Positions 23,151 to 33,825 of a DNA stretch of 51,205 nt are shown piece by piece; the first letter of the stretch is position 1, and every line of letters starts with the position of its first letter. The DNA comes from Chara braunii (Eukaryota; Streptophyta; Charophyceae; Charales; Characeae). The notes under the pieces were generated by a model. That model was not told the origin of the DNA. It made no database searches and was given only the letters and a program-made list of their open reading frames with translations. The stretch lies in assembly GCA_003427395.1 (NCBI GenBank), contig BFEA01000067.1:2875723-2926927 (forward strand). Reading direction: 5' to 3'. The position numbers and the translations under genes were made by a program.

Positions 23151-23261
23151 GGGACTTCCTCGTGTGTCGTCGCTGAAGTTCCTGGAACAACATTGGTTCT
23201 ATGTTTTGCAAACATGTGCTGTTCTTAATGTTTCCTATCAATGCTCTCATGTCAAGTTGTG

Positions 23262-23485
23262 TTTTGCGCGTCAGGATCTCCGCCTTTTCGTTGTTGGTAC
23301 CCGCTGTGTTTTGTGCGTCGTGATCTCTGCCTTTCCGATACTGGTGCCCGACGTCACATGTGCTACGTTTCCTTTTGCGCGTCAGGATCTCCACCTTTTC
23401 ACTGCTGGTGCACGCTGTGTTTTGCGCGTCATGATCTCTGTCTTTCCGATACTGGTGCCCAACTTGACATGTGCTACGTTTCCCA
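23262..23485. repeat. 111-bp tandem repeat, two units
   Basis: TTTTGCGCGTCAGGATCTCC begins at 23,262 and 23,373, and GCTGTGTTTTG at 23,303 and 23,414. Each unit also contains two related half-units (GCGCGTCAGGATCTC, GTGCGTCGTGATCTC). Confidence 0.9.
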
Positions 23486-23829
23486 CTCTCGTTCGATCTC
23501 TGACTTCGCCAAACTCTTTTGCGTGTATTGCGCCTTTGGCACAGATTGCCCCGATGACTGGACTGTTGAGTCCTCACCCATCAACAATTTATTATGCTTC
23601 GAACCCGGTCTTTGTTTCCTATTCACATTCCAAGGTAGTGTGTTATCCCCGCTCGAATGTTTCCTGTTCCCCTCCGTCCCGTGTAGGGCTGTGTTTCTCG
23701 GTTTCGTTCTTAGGGCTGTGTTTCTCGCTGTCGTTTATGTAGGGCTGGTTGTCTCTTCCCTTTCATTAACCTCTGATTTGCGTCTTTGACATTGGTCCGC
23801 TGTTTTGTTCTCGCAGACACGTTTCGTAC

Positions 23830-26721
23830 ATGGCTTGTGGTGTGCATGCTATACCACGGCAGGCTTGCAACACAACCTTGGAAAGCATGGACTGTGTGGC
23901 ATCTAATACAATGTTCAATGAGGATTTTCCTCCACCGCACCTGCCAATGTGTTCGCAAGATATTCAAAGTGGTCACGAACGTGTCAATAATACTCAGGAA
24001 TCTCGTACTCATAAGAGGTCACGGATTATTGCGTGTGCGGACACTACATGTGAAAATGCGTATCCGGTCCTGCGCTGCCCGGTTCGAACCTCTGATGCAG
24101 ACAGTGCGGAAGGTCAGGAAGGTAAGGCCTCCTCTGTTGATAACAACACATCCAATGTAGTCTGTGTTGTATTGGTGTCGAGAAGTGCACTTCGAGATTT
24201 CGAGTACACGGGTCTACTGTTTGGTGAGAGTGATGAAGATGGTTCAGATTCAAGTGCTTCAGTATCGTCTAGCGCTGATAGTTTTTCAGATAAAATCGGT
24301 CATCCGCAAACGTACACTGACCGGAACACTGACCACTATTGTCGAAATGGCGATGAGAATTGTGATGTGATCTCTGATTTCGATGACATTTTTCCGAAAC
24401 GTCTGTCCTCAAAGAAGCGTCCTTATCCTTTTCGTGTCAGAATGTCACAGTCAAAGAAGATTTTGCAATCAGTTCATAAAAAACTCACCAAAAAAAGCAT
24501 TGGCTAGTGTGCGTGGACAAGTTTGTTGTAAGTGACAGTGTTGCGCTCAAATGACCCTGGAAGACATCAAAGTTGTCCGGAGCGCATACTACTCTAAGGA
24601 CCAGAAAAACAGGGATGCATGGTGGGTTGAAACGTTGAAGAGGTTCACCTTCATAGAAGATGAGAAGGAGATTGTTCAACCTATTGTGGGGAAAAGAAAG
24701 GTGTGCATTAGTGCCTAGTGTTTTGCACTAAGTGTATGTAGGAATACATTTCTCAAAAAAAAGATGATTTTGTCAAAAGGCTACACTATGTCGAAGCATG
24801 GCAGTACTAGACTCAGACGCACATCAGCAACATATGCGACGATGTACGGAAAATTAAGCTCCTTCGTGCGAGACAACGGAGATTCCATGCCCAATGACAT
24901 GAAGATCAAAGAGGGGGAATCGAGAGTGGTGTTGAGATTGTGTGCTTGCTATAACAAGGTTGATATTTATAAGTTGTTAAAGTCGCAATTCGACAACATG
25001 GGTGCTTCTTGTGTTTCTCTCCAAGTTTTCTACAATATGTGGAGAACGCAGTTCTGGCATGTGAAATTCCTTGACATTGATCAAAATTTTGCGAAATGCG
25101 AGAAATGTGTCGAATACAAAGAATCAATCAATTCTGCAAAGTCCGTACGTGTGCGTGAGTACTTTATTTCGCTACGCGAGAAACACTTAAACTTGCAACT
25201 CGAACATCGTGTTGCGTATGAGGTGTAGAAGGATGAGTCGAAGAGACCAGGTTCCAACAGTTTATGCATCATCATTGACGGCATGGACCAAAGCAAGACC
25301 AGTATTCCACACTTTGGCGGAGAGAACAAATCGAAGGCATTCGCAAATATTTCGACGTTGAAAACTAATTTAACAGCTATTATTGCACACGACCGTTCAC
25401 CATCGGTCCATGTTCACACATGGTACCCTTGCGATCCACACGATTCGAATGTTGTGGTGTCATCCATTATGAAAGTTATGTGTGACATCTAGGCGATAAG
25501 CGACTTGCCTCCTAAACTGAGGATACAAGCAGACAACTGTTGGAGAGAAAACAACAACAGATATATTTTGGCACTTGTTGCAGCTTTGGTGAAATTTGGC
25601 TTCTTCAAAGAAGTCGAATTCGGTTTTATGTTAGTGGGACACACACATATGGACGTTGATGCCACTTTCAGTCATTTCTCTCGCAAACTGAAAATGCACA
25701 ATGCTTATACCATGCTCGACCTCTTCAAGCTCGTTGCCAGTTCCGAAAAAGAACATCCGTCGTGCACATTCATGGATGAAATTAGTGATTGGCGAGGTGC
25801 TGTTAAGCGCTTCCTGGTCAAGACACTGACCGGTCATACTCGTCCACATGCATTTAGGTTTTACATGCACGATGACAATTTTGTGTTCCAGTGGAAAGAG
25901 TATTGCACTTCTCCTAAATTGTCTGCTCCAGTCTATTGCTTTAAACGAGATGGAAACAAAGCATATATTGGACCCAAATGACCATTCGATTCATCACCTG
26001 TTCCGCCGCCAGCTGCTCTGGCTATTAAAGATAGGAATTCGGATTTCGAAACAGGAATTGAAGGTGTGAAGACGTTTGTTGGGTGGTTGGAGAACAAGCA
26101 GCACGAGTGGTTGGGAATGAAAGATGAGGTTAGTTTCTCAAATGAGAGTGTTATTTTATACCGGAAAACTTTCTTCGAGACAATCGAGGAAAATTATGGG
26201 TCCGGGTTTGCAAAAACATCACTCAAGGCTGGCTTCTGGCCCTCACATGACATAATTAAAAAGGATGATCTTGATGATATTGATATTGACCTTCCTCTTG
26301 AAGAGCAATGGGAATAAGGAGCCGTTGTTCGTTGGACCAGCCAATGAGCGTCCAAAGGCGGGGCTCAACCCAGTTGTGGATGTCGAAAAAGGTCAATGAG
26401 GGAGTTCCCGTATGGATGGGTAAAGTCATTTCCAATGTAGACAACGATGTGAAGTAGCCAACTTTCAATCATATTCTTATTGAATATTGGGTGTCACAAC
26501 CTGTTGTCAAACGTCTTTCTGTGCAATATTCGAACGCATGGAAGAAGACGTGGAAGAAAGACAACACAACATCACAGCAGTGGCAGAATGTAGACTATGT
26601 TATGTAAGCTGGACATCAAAGACATTTTGTTTGGAAAATGGAGTGCACATTCCTAAATCGGCCAGAGAGAAGGCCTTGGTATGCCTTTCACTTCCCGGTG
26701 ATGAAGATGAGTAGGCTTTAA
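23830..26721 (+). pseudogene. DUF7869-type transposon protein, broken
   Basis: Protein-like sequence continues for about 2.9 kb. Residues 1-225 (23,830-24,507) are acidic/Ser-rich. The frame then slips in an A7 run near 24,490 and continues in the frame of 24,551-26,314. Signatures are a Cys-rich VCCK-x-QCCAQ (about 24,520-24,550), CIIIDGMDQSKTSIPHF (25,270), QADNCWRENNNRY (25,530) and MLVGHTHMDVDATFSHFSRK (25,630). These match what I recall of DUF7869 proteins (D-G-M-D-Q, Q-x-D-N-x-x-R-E-N-K-N, V-G-H-T-H-x-D-I-D), thought to be transposon-borne RNase-H-like proteins. In-frame stops are TGA 24,533, TAG 24,716, 25,226, 25,490 and TGA 25,979. After TAA 26,315 the frame shifts twice, with TAG 26,455 and TAA 26,605 in the last part. 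The repeated interruption makes it a dead copy. Terminal repeats were not found. Confidence 0.7.
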
Positions 26722-28095
26722 ATATGTCTTGAAGAAGAGCTAATCGTATTTCTTTTATACGTATTAGTACATTATTTAGTTGTCACTGAGCTTTCATTTA
26801 TATATATTTAAACTAGATTTTCCTGTGTTGCAGAATGGTTCAACCATTTGTGACGACTGGATGACCGCCAAGTAACATGGTATGGGGAAGAAATATATGG
26901 CATGATATGGGTTTTATTTTCTTCACATCTAAAGTGATCTTTGACAGTGCGGTACTCAGTGTCAGAGGTGTGGATGCCCCACCGGAAGACTGGAACATTA
27001 TCCTCGAGAATAACTGTATATTTATGGTCGCAGGTATTGTGGAAAGAGAACGTACCCGCGAGAAGTTCTCGCACCCTTTTCGGAATTGTATTATACAGCA
27101 ATCAAATTCTGCCACAACAATTCCAACGCGATGACCTTGTTTTGTGCAGCGACAACTGTTTGAGGTCAATGCAAAGTATCTTTCCTTATTCATAATGATT
27201 ATTCTGTAAGTGCAAATATTTCCAATGCAGATGACATCGATGAACGAAGACGGGAAGAATTTTGAAGGAGGATCATGGAGCAACCGTCGCTCAAAACACT
27301 CATGGATGGGCTTGTGGACACGGCCATCAAATATTTGCGAAGTCTCCTGTTGCGCGAATATGAAGTAATAGAAACTTATATAGAGAACAAGGATCCCTCG
27401 TTTGAAGGACAAAATGATATCATCATTGTAGAAGATTGGACAACTTATACAAGGAAAAACTGAAATGTTGTCTTGATCGCATTAGTTTATCCCCTAAATC
27501 GATCTAGTTACTAGGTTTTTTTTGCCTACTTTCGGAGTGTCATTTGTGCTTTGCATTTAATTTTTCTTGTCTTACTCGGTCGATGGCCTTGAGACATCAT
27601 CTAAGTTCGAATAGCCTAGTCCGACGTTAATGTAAAGTTATTTGGTCATCCGAGTCCAATGAGATTCGAACTGAGGTTTGTGTTTTTACAGTTTACGGGT
27701 GACACTTCTTTCAAATTGCTTTTAATATTGAACTTTGCACGTGTTTTCATTTAAGGGTGTTGTTGTAGTTTCAAGCAGGATTTTTGTACGTGTTTTCGGA
27801 GTGTCCGTTGCACTTTGCTTTCAAATTTTAATAGTTATTTTTCTTCCAATGTCACATATAAGGTCATTCTGTTTTTTCAAGGTTTCTATATTTCAATCAT
27901 TTCGAAATCTGATATTCCCTGCCCAAACAAACTTAAGGCTTACATGGTGCATTGCCAAGTTGAACTCGATGCGATACTCACAACATTTCACTAGGTTTTA
28001 CACTTTGTCTAAGTCTCGCGTTTTGCAATATGTGTCCATATTGTGTAAGCTTAATATTATACTTAATATATGACTTCTTGGATTTTGCGACAAAA
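26722..28095 (+). other. Unassigned AT-rich interval downstream of DUF7869 copy
   Basis: Short plus-strand frames at 26,877-27,134 and 27,275-27,463 (the latter reading MEQPSLKTLMDGLVDTAIKY) could be residual transposon coding. I recognise no domain. From 27,500 to 28,095 nothing but AT-rich DNA is seen. Confidence 0.3.
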
Positions 28096-28096
28096 T

Positions 28097-28300
28097 GGAT
28101 CATGTATTCATGTTATGAATGGTTGAGATATACAATAGTTCAGTCATGAAACTTGTACTGATGCAGATATGCAATTTTCTTTTGAAATAAAATCATGGAT
28201 GTATTCATGTTTAACTTATGAAAGGTTGAGATATACAATAGTTGACTAATGAAACTTGTACTGATGCAGATATGCAATTTTCTTTTGAATACTTGATTAT
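28097..28300. repeat. 103-bp tandem duplication
   Basis: GGTTGAGATATACAATAGTT starts at 28,121 and 28,224. The following GAAACTTGTACTGATGCAGA segment is identical in both copies. AT-rich, non-coding. Confidence 0.9.
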
Positions 28301-28440
28301 ACAGTATTTGTCAATAAGATGCTAAAATCCTCTGTTTTTGTTGTTAAATTTACTTTTTTTCTGGCAAATTCGTTAATTTCATTATATTCACTTTTTACAA
28401 AACATTTCATTTTTAATGAAAACACATTTTCTTACGATGA

Positions 28441-29530
28441 ATGAATATTGACTCGCAAAAGTGTATGTCGCACAAAGCCAAGACTTTTGTGAAGCGCTTG
28501 CGAGAGGCTATGTGTAGCACGAAGATTGTCAAACCATCTATGGTGGGGCTTGCGAACACATGCGCGAGGTGAAATGTTTCACAAAGAAGGAGTTCGAAGA
28601 AAGGTGTGCGCGTGCCTGCGGGGGCTACGAAAAAGAAGGATGATCTCATTGAAATAGTGTGGGGTGTGCTCTTCCCCAACGAAGCAGAGAAGTCGTTGCC
28701 AGATGATGTCTTCGATATCAGGAATGGTCGTACGGCGCTTGCAGGATGCGCGAACGAGCAGGGGATGACGACAGCGATGTGTTGGCCTCACATGTGTAAC
28801 ACCTGGCCAATCATTGGGCTGGGGATCATTCTTTGTGCGATAAAGAGTTGTCAAACCTGTGCAACGCGGCCGGTGGTTCGGACAGAGAGCCATTGTAAGA
28901 GGCGAGGGGTCGTGTTCATACGGTCATTGCTCAGTGTCTGCAACAGTTCGCTTCCAACACGAAGATGGCGTACTACACACGTGTGAGGATGACTTTCAAC
29001 AACGAGTGCTTCCACTCCGTGATCAACAAGTACTGCACGAAACGACTGAACTTTCCCAAGTCGTACGAGGCACGCGTTTGTTGCACCGCTTTGGAATGAA
29101 CCAAAAACAACGATTCAAGCCATTGCGCACTGTGTACCATAATCCTACGAACGTCACCCACCGACACCGCTCCGCACGATGCCACATATACGCCACCCGG
29201 GATACGTCGTGGCGGTTCGACATTGCCACTGAAGTTTTCGGGAGCCCTCGGGTCGGGGACTGGACCCGTAACATGTTGCAGCAATCGAACGTCGACGACC
29301 CAGTTATTGAGCATTTTGATGTCGACATTGATTTTGGACTCCTGGATGCTACTGAGAGCGTGGTGGAGGGTGACGCAGTCGAAGGTGTTGACATTTTGGT
29401 AGAGGCGGGGAGCGAGACTGACTCAGATGACGAAAAGTCATCTTCAGACTCCGACCGCGAGGGTGCCGCTCACCGCCTCGACTTTTACAGCGCTGTGCTT
29501 TCGCAGGAGGTGCCCGTTGTGCAGGAGTGA
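28441..29530 (+). pseudogene. DDE transposase C-terminal part (Kolobok-like)
   Basis: In one plus frame the sequence reads HLANHWAGDHSLCDKELSN, a TAA stop near 28,902, then RVRMTFNNECFHSVINKYC and TKRLNFPKSYEARVCCTALE. These resemble the H-W-x-G-D-H-x-x-C and N-x-x-F-H-S-x-x-x-K-Y-x-P-K-R-x-x-F blocks at the C-terminus of transposases I know as Kolobok-like. A one-base loss at 29,096 moves the frame, which then runs NQKQRFKP to an acidic tail (ETDSDDEKSSSDSDRE) and stops at 29,530. Stops and the shift make it a pseudogene. The catalytic type matching it is seen at 7.5 kb. The assignment is from memory of the motifs only. Confidence 0.4.
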
Positions 29531-29770
29531 TACAGGAATGTCATCGTCGTCGTGTGCAATTTGATACGTCTCTTTGAAGTGTGTTCGATGTTCGCTATGA
29601 TCATCATGGGAATTTTATGTGCTGTATTTTCTTCATTGCGATTCAGAAATGTTGTAATATCACGATGGTTGTGAGAGCTGCTTTCCGTTTCGTTATGTAT
29701 ATGCAATCCATGAAATATGTTGAAATGCATGGCTGCATCGATGACCCGTATGTGTGTTGCTTTTGACGTC

Positions 29771-29773
<3 letters not shown>

Positions 29774-29835
<62 letters not shown>
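29774..29835. repeat. (TA)n microsatellite
   Basis: About 62 bp of uninterrupted TA dinucleotides. Confidence 0.99.
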
Positions 29836-29836
<1 letters not shown>

Positions 29837-30234
29837 TCTCTCTGCCAAAGGTTTACCGGGCAGTTTTGTTTGTGACGATATATATATATATATAGCAGCG
29901 GCGTGTTTGGAGTGTATTTTTTGGCTATGACAGACCTTTCTTTGTTTCGTGGATGTTTTGCTGGCTTGTGATGGGGTGTGAACCGACAGTCTGTAGAGTT
30001 TTCCATCAGGTGTGGGTGAGTTATAGTCTACTTTGATTTTGGTTAAGGTAGATTATCATTTACAGTGTAATCAGTGAGGGGATTCTGCAGACTGTTGAGG
30101 GTTCAGCCTCCTGATAAGTCGGTGAAACTCCGACGAAACAGTTTGTCACAGCCCCTCGTTTGTTGTCCTCTCCTCTCTCTTTGCCTACGGTTTACCGGGC
30201 AGTTCTGTTTGTGACGATATATATATATATATAC
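29836..30234 (+). repeat. Two direct copies of a TA-flanked 45-bp segment
   Basis: GTTTACCGGGCAGTT(T/C)TGTT and the following TGTGACGATATATATATATA occur at about 29,850-29,894 and 30,189-30,232. Each is preceded by a CTCTCTCT run and followed by TA repeats. The ~300 bp between them holds no gene. The pair could be ends of a small insertion or a TA-mediated duplication. Confidence 0.8.
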
Positions 30235-30330
30235 TACGTTGCATAGAGTACACGTACGGGGGTTTCCCGTACGAAACATACAGGTTATTTCTGTACGGGA
30301 TCTGTACGGGAACCTGTACGTCTTGTACGC

Positions 30331-30885
30331 NNNNNNNNNNNNNNNNNNNNNNNNNNNNNNNNNNNNNNNNNNNNNNNNNNNNNNNNNNNNNNNNNNNNNN
30401 NNNNNNNNNNNNNNNNNNNNNNNNNNNNNNNNNNNNNNNNNNNNNNNNNNNNNNNNNNNNNNNNNNNNNNNNNNNNNNNNNNNNNNNNNNNNNNNNNNNN
30501 NNNNNNNNNNNNNNNNNNNNNNNNNNNNNNNNNNNNNNNNNNNNNNNNNNNNNNNNNNNNNNNNNNNNNNNNNNNNNNNNNNNNNNNNNNNNNNNNNNNN
30601 NNNNNNNNNNNNNNNNNNNNNNNNNNNNNNNNNNNNNNNNNNNNNNNNNNNNNNNNNNNNNNNNNNNNNNNNNNNNNNNNNNNNNNNNNNNNNNNNNNNN
30701 NNNNNNNNNNNNNNNNNNNNNNNNNNNNNNNNNNNNNNNNNNNNNNNNNNNNNNNNNNNNNNNNNNNNNNNNNNNNNNNNNNNNNNNNNNNNNNNNNNNN
30801 NNNNNNNNNNNNNNNNNNNNNNNNNNNNNNNNNNNNNNNNNNNNNNNNNNNNNNNNNNNNNNNNNNNNNNNNNNNNNNNNNNNNN
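30331..30885. other. Assembly gap (555 N)
   Basis: Run of N. The left flank has the palindromic words GTACGGG and CCCGTAC repeated; the right flank is a CT microsatellite. These sequences probably caused the break. Confidence 1.

Positions 30886-30970
<85 letters not shown>
30886..30970. repeat. (CT)n microsatellite at gap edge
   Basis: About 85 bp of CT dinucleotides directly after the gap. True length unknown. Confidence 0.98.
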
Positions 30971-30974
<4 letters not shown>

Positions 30975-30976
<2 letters not shown>

Positions 30977-31485
30977 AGCCAGGCCGAAGGTCATCGTTCT
31001 CAGGCGGAGCGCGTGGATCAGGAATAAACCCGACGTAACCCTTCTTGTGCGGGTTAGGCCATCGCATACGCATAGCCTCCTCGAATTCCAGCAGCAGTCT
31101 CTCACGGCGACTGTAACCGCAAAGGTTTGCGAACTCCCTGTACCCCGCGTATCTGTTAGCCGCCACGTCCAGTCGATCGTCTCCCACGAGGTATGCAACT
31201 TGAAAAACTCATCCATGCGGCCCTCCTCTCCGACGTACGCAACCGCTGTTTCAACCAAAAACGTTGGATGCGACCATGCTGCCCGTATCTGATCCGTATT
31301 CCTATGCGGGGGAGGGGGCCCTGGGCAACGTGCCGACACAGTTGCAGGCCCGAGCCCAGCGTCCTCTCGGTCGCGCAATACTCTACGTCTTGGTCGACGA
31401 CCATATACCATGTCGCTATCATCTTCATTGTTGTGTGCTTGAGGTTGTGCATGCTCCATTATAGTATCGCCTCAACAGTATCTGC
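30975..31485 (-). pseudogene. Hypothetical protein fragment
   Basis: From a candidate 3' splice site (CTGTTGCAG near 31,480) the minus strand reads MEHAQPQAHNNEDDSDMVYG and, further on, GEEGRMDEFFKLHTSWETID. After a frame change near 31,185 it reads NRYAGYREFANLCGYSRRER and GYVGFIPDPRAPPEN. The two halves in different frames both look like genuine protein, suggesting a frameshifted gene running into the CT tract and gap. No domain recognised. Confidence 0.4.
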
Positions 31486-31502
31486 AACAGATGTGGCGGA
31501 AG

Positions 31503-31955
31503 TTAACGTCGGTTCACGGAACAGGGAAAGAAATATCTAGAAAAATCTTCGCCATTGCAGACAGAGTATGGTGCACATACGACAAGCCTCCACACACCGT
31601 CTTGAGCGACGATGCCATAGTGGGTTTCGGGGAGACAATAGACAAGAGGATACACAACGTCATACATTTGATCACCGGAGACCTGCCGGAGCACGAGGCG
31701 ATTGAAGTGTGTTGTTGGCTTTGACATTCGAACTCGAGTGTGGTTGACGGCATGATCACGAATGTACATCTCAGTGGTTAGTCTCAGCACTTGGTTCTCT
31801 TCGACGCTAACAACGAAATATCGTTGTTCCAACTTGTCCTTGCTTTTGTATTCCGGCACCTCGTCGATTTTTAGTGTCACCGGCGTCATGGACTCGTAAT
31901 AATAAACGATGATGCCGTTACTAAGATTCGTGGAATGGTAACATTGAAAAAACAA
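31503..31955 (-). CDS. Hypothetical protein exon
   Basis: A 150-codon minus-strand frame with balanced composition (TPVTLKIDEVPEYKSKDKL, later EENQVLRLTTEMYIRD). It ends shortly before the candidate splice acceptor of the next minus-strand frame, so the two may be exons of one gene. The start Met at 31,955 is only the first available; the protein-like part may begin at ESMTPV. No known family recognised. Confidence 0.4.
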   Translation of the reverse strand: MFFQCYHSTNLSNGIIVYYYESMTPVTLKIDEVPEYKSKDKLEQRYFVVSVEENQVLRLTTEMYIRDHAVNHTRVRMSKPTTHFNRLVLRQVSGDQMYDVVYPLVYCLPETHYGIVAQDGVWRLVVCAPYSVCNGEDFSRYFFPCSVNRR

Positions 31956-31965
31956 AGTAGAGCAC

Positions 31966-32018
31966 TGTCGGTGCGAGTACCCTTACAAGGGTATCCGCCC
32001 TGGTTTTTGCAAGCGACA
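31966..32018 (+). repeat. 53-nt structured element, copy 1
   Basis: Begins TGTCGGTGCGAG, has core hairpin TACCCTT-AC-AAGGGTA and ends TTTTTGCAAGCGACA. The outer flanks extend the stem with GCG/CGC. Same length and layout as copies at 33,773-33,825 (+) and 6,352-6,404 (-). It marks the 5' end of homology between the two E-element copies. Confidence 0.85.
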
Positions 32019-32336
32019 GAAAATAGGGTTTTGTTTAAAGTTTAAATATTATGCGCGATGCGCGACTGCGTATGTGGTTTACGTTGATTGGGTGGTTAAC
32101 TAGAATAGAGGGTATGTGGGCGCGCAGACTTGAGGCGCGCGTGATCGTTTTTATTTTTGATTAATGATTGTGAAAGTCGGAGTAATCGCCGATCATACTT
32201 TTTTTTTCATTATTTGTGATTAAGTTAGGATTAAATGGATTTTATCCCCTGGTTGGTGTGTTTATTTGTGGCCCGTGCATACGTACGGAGGACGGGATCG
32301 ACGACAATGTGGCCGTGAGAGCGTTTCGGTAGGTCT
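32019..32336 (+). repeat. E-element leader
   Basis: Non-coding; aligns in inverted orientation with 5,970-6,351, sharing TGGTTTACGTTG, GGCGCGC and ATCCCC/GTCCCTTG-type words in order. It precedes the E-element ORF. Confidence 0.65.
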
Positions 32337-32807
32337 GTGCGTCGTGTAGTACCAATTTATTTTAGGCGTCTGTTAGAGTTAAACCCAGACGTGGGCCTAG
32401 CATTAGCAGATACGGCGTCGGACTTTCATCAAGGAGATTCAAGGATTGACATTGAGTGGCAGTGGCGCATGAATATCAGAGTAGCGTGGAAGAACCGGAC
32501 CGACGAGGCTATCACCCTTGGTTTTGCCGACGGCGACGTCGGAACGGTGCTAGCTTTTATCCCCCATTGCTCGTCACATTCTGACGATCGGAAGTCTCTG
32601 AATAATTTTTTTGAAGTATTATCTTTTTGCGTTCTGGCATTCCTTGACTTGGGCGAGAAGCAGTGGTCGTCGCGACTGTCGAGGACCTTGAGTGCGCGCC
32701 TAGTCCAGCGGGTCCGTGTGTTCGGGGTGTTAGCAAAAATCCTCTACCACGCCGTAGCAGAGAAAACCACGGCGTGGTCACGATCTGAGGTTTGTAATTG
32801 CGCTTGA
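32337..32807 (+). CDS. E-element ORF (hypothetical, 156 codons)
   Basis: Frame from ATG 32,337 to TGA 32,805-32,807. The part with VGLALADTASDFHQGDSRID and MNIRVAWKN is recognisable in the inverted copy at 5,738-5,926 (minus). No catalytic or binding motif is seen. The sequence near the 3' end forms an inverted repeat, CCACGCCGT at 32,749 with ACGGCGTGG at 32,770. It may be a truncated remnant of a longer protein. Confidence 0.4.
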   Translation: MRRVVPIYFRRLLELNPDVGLALADTASDFHQGDSRIDIEWQWRMNIRVAWKNRTDEAITLGFADGDVGTVLAFIPHCSSHSDDRKSLNNFFEVLSFCVLAFLDLGEKQWSSRLSRTLSARLVQRVRVFGVLAKILYHAVAEKTTAWSRSEVCNCA

Positions 32808-33279
32808 GACAGAAGGGCCGGTAATGCTGAATGTATATAACCTACGTTTCGGGTCCGGTGCGTTCTCGTGGGGGTGTGTTGTATTCGCAGGGAACTCCGT
32901 CGCAGCCACACCCGAGTTCAAGTCTCCTACAAGGGAACATGTGGGAGCCACGACAACCAACAGGGGCGATACCTGCTGCCGTAGGTGGGTGGTACTAGCC
33001 TGGGGTCAGCCGCTATCCATCTCCTCCGGTCCCCTCCGCCAATGAGCATCAGTAGGCTCTGCCCAGGGCCACTCGGGAAACCAACGGATATCCCTAGACA
33101 GTGGGCGAGACATCGCAGAGGAGTCAGGGGCGCTGTGGGGGATGGTCATAGTACGACCAAAGTTCATCCAACAGAAAAATTGTGGGAAATTTTCATCAAG
33201 TTTTCAACTTGGGCACAACACTGGACCAGCATTGGAAGTACGTGAAATGATGCGGCCAACCGTTTAGGAGGGTCTGGTC

Positions 33280-33375
33280 CATGTTTCCAACTGTTTACCA
33301 ACATGTGCCCAACATGTTTTCAACATGCGTTCAACGTTGGTCCAACATGTTTCCAACACGTTTCCAACAAGTGTG
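33280..33375. repeat. Degenerate CAACATGTTTTC-type minisatellite
   Basis: About ten irregular copies of TTTCCAACATG/TTTTCAACATG with 10-14-bp spacing. A related array (TTTCAACACG) lies at 43,690-43,860. Confidence 0.8.
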
Positions 33376-33413
33376 TGTTGGAAAATTTGTGCTCTTAAGT
33401 TCCCAGCAATGCA

Positions 33414-33484
33414 GTTCACTACTACGTGGAAACAGTGGCGCAAGTGACCTCATTTCACCTTTGTATGACCCGCAGTAGTGAACC
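33414..33484. mobile_element. 72-bp foldback family, copy 1
   Basis: Left end GTTCACTACTACGTGG, right end CCCGCAGTAGTGAACC: complementary termini of about 16 bp with few mismatches around a 39-bp middle. Four related copies of 72 bp occur at 38,934, 42,999, 43,168 and 43,336. Confidence 0.8.
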
Positions 33485-33772
33485 GTGATGGTCTCGTGGC
33501 TGCGCGGGTCGCGGAGGCGCACGGTTGAGATAATGGATGGGCGAGCTATGTAATGAGACGGAGGGGTTGGTTGGGAAAAAAAAAAAACAAATGGACAACA
33601 AAAGAAGGGTGGAGACGAAAGTGTTCGAGAAAAGGGAAAAAAAAAAAAAAAACAATAAAAAATGCACAGGTTTGCTCGACCTTCACAGAAGTGCGGTTAA
33701 ACGTGCGTTATTTACATTGTGCGCGGATCTATTCTCAGCGCTGTCATTGCAGGAACGTTTTTACCAGTGCGT

Positions 33773-33825
33773 TGTCGGACCAAATACCCTTACAAGGGTA
33801 TTTGGCCATGCTTTTGCATTCGACA
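33773..33825 (+). repeat. 53-nt structured element, copy 2 (stem variant)
   Basis: TGTCGG, then ACCAAA, core TACCCTT-AC-AAGGGTA, TTTGG, and an end TTTTGCATTCGACA. Here the stem is extended by CCAAA/TTTGG instead of GCG/CGC as in the other copies. Changed bases on both sides still pair. Downstream sequence is not obviously the E leader. Confidence 0.85.

Noticed and set aside
23830-26721. Alternative genetic code (TAG read as Gln)
   Set aside because: TGA and TAA also interrupt the same frames and frameshifts are present; decay explains all of them.
30185-31459. 424-codon minus frame across the gap
   Set aside because: It exists only because N is translated as X and GA/CT repeats contain no stop.
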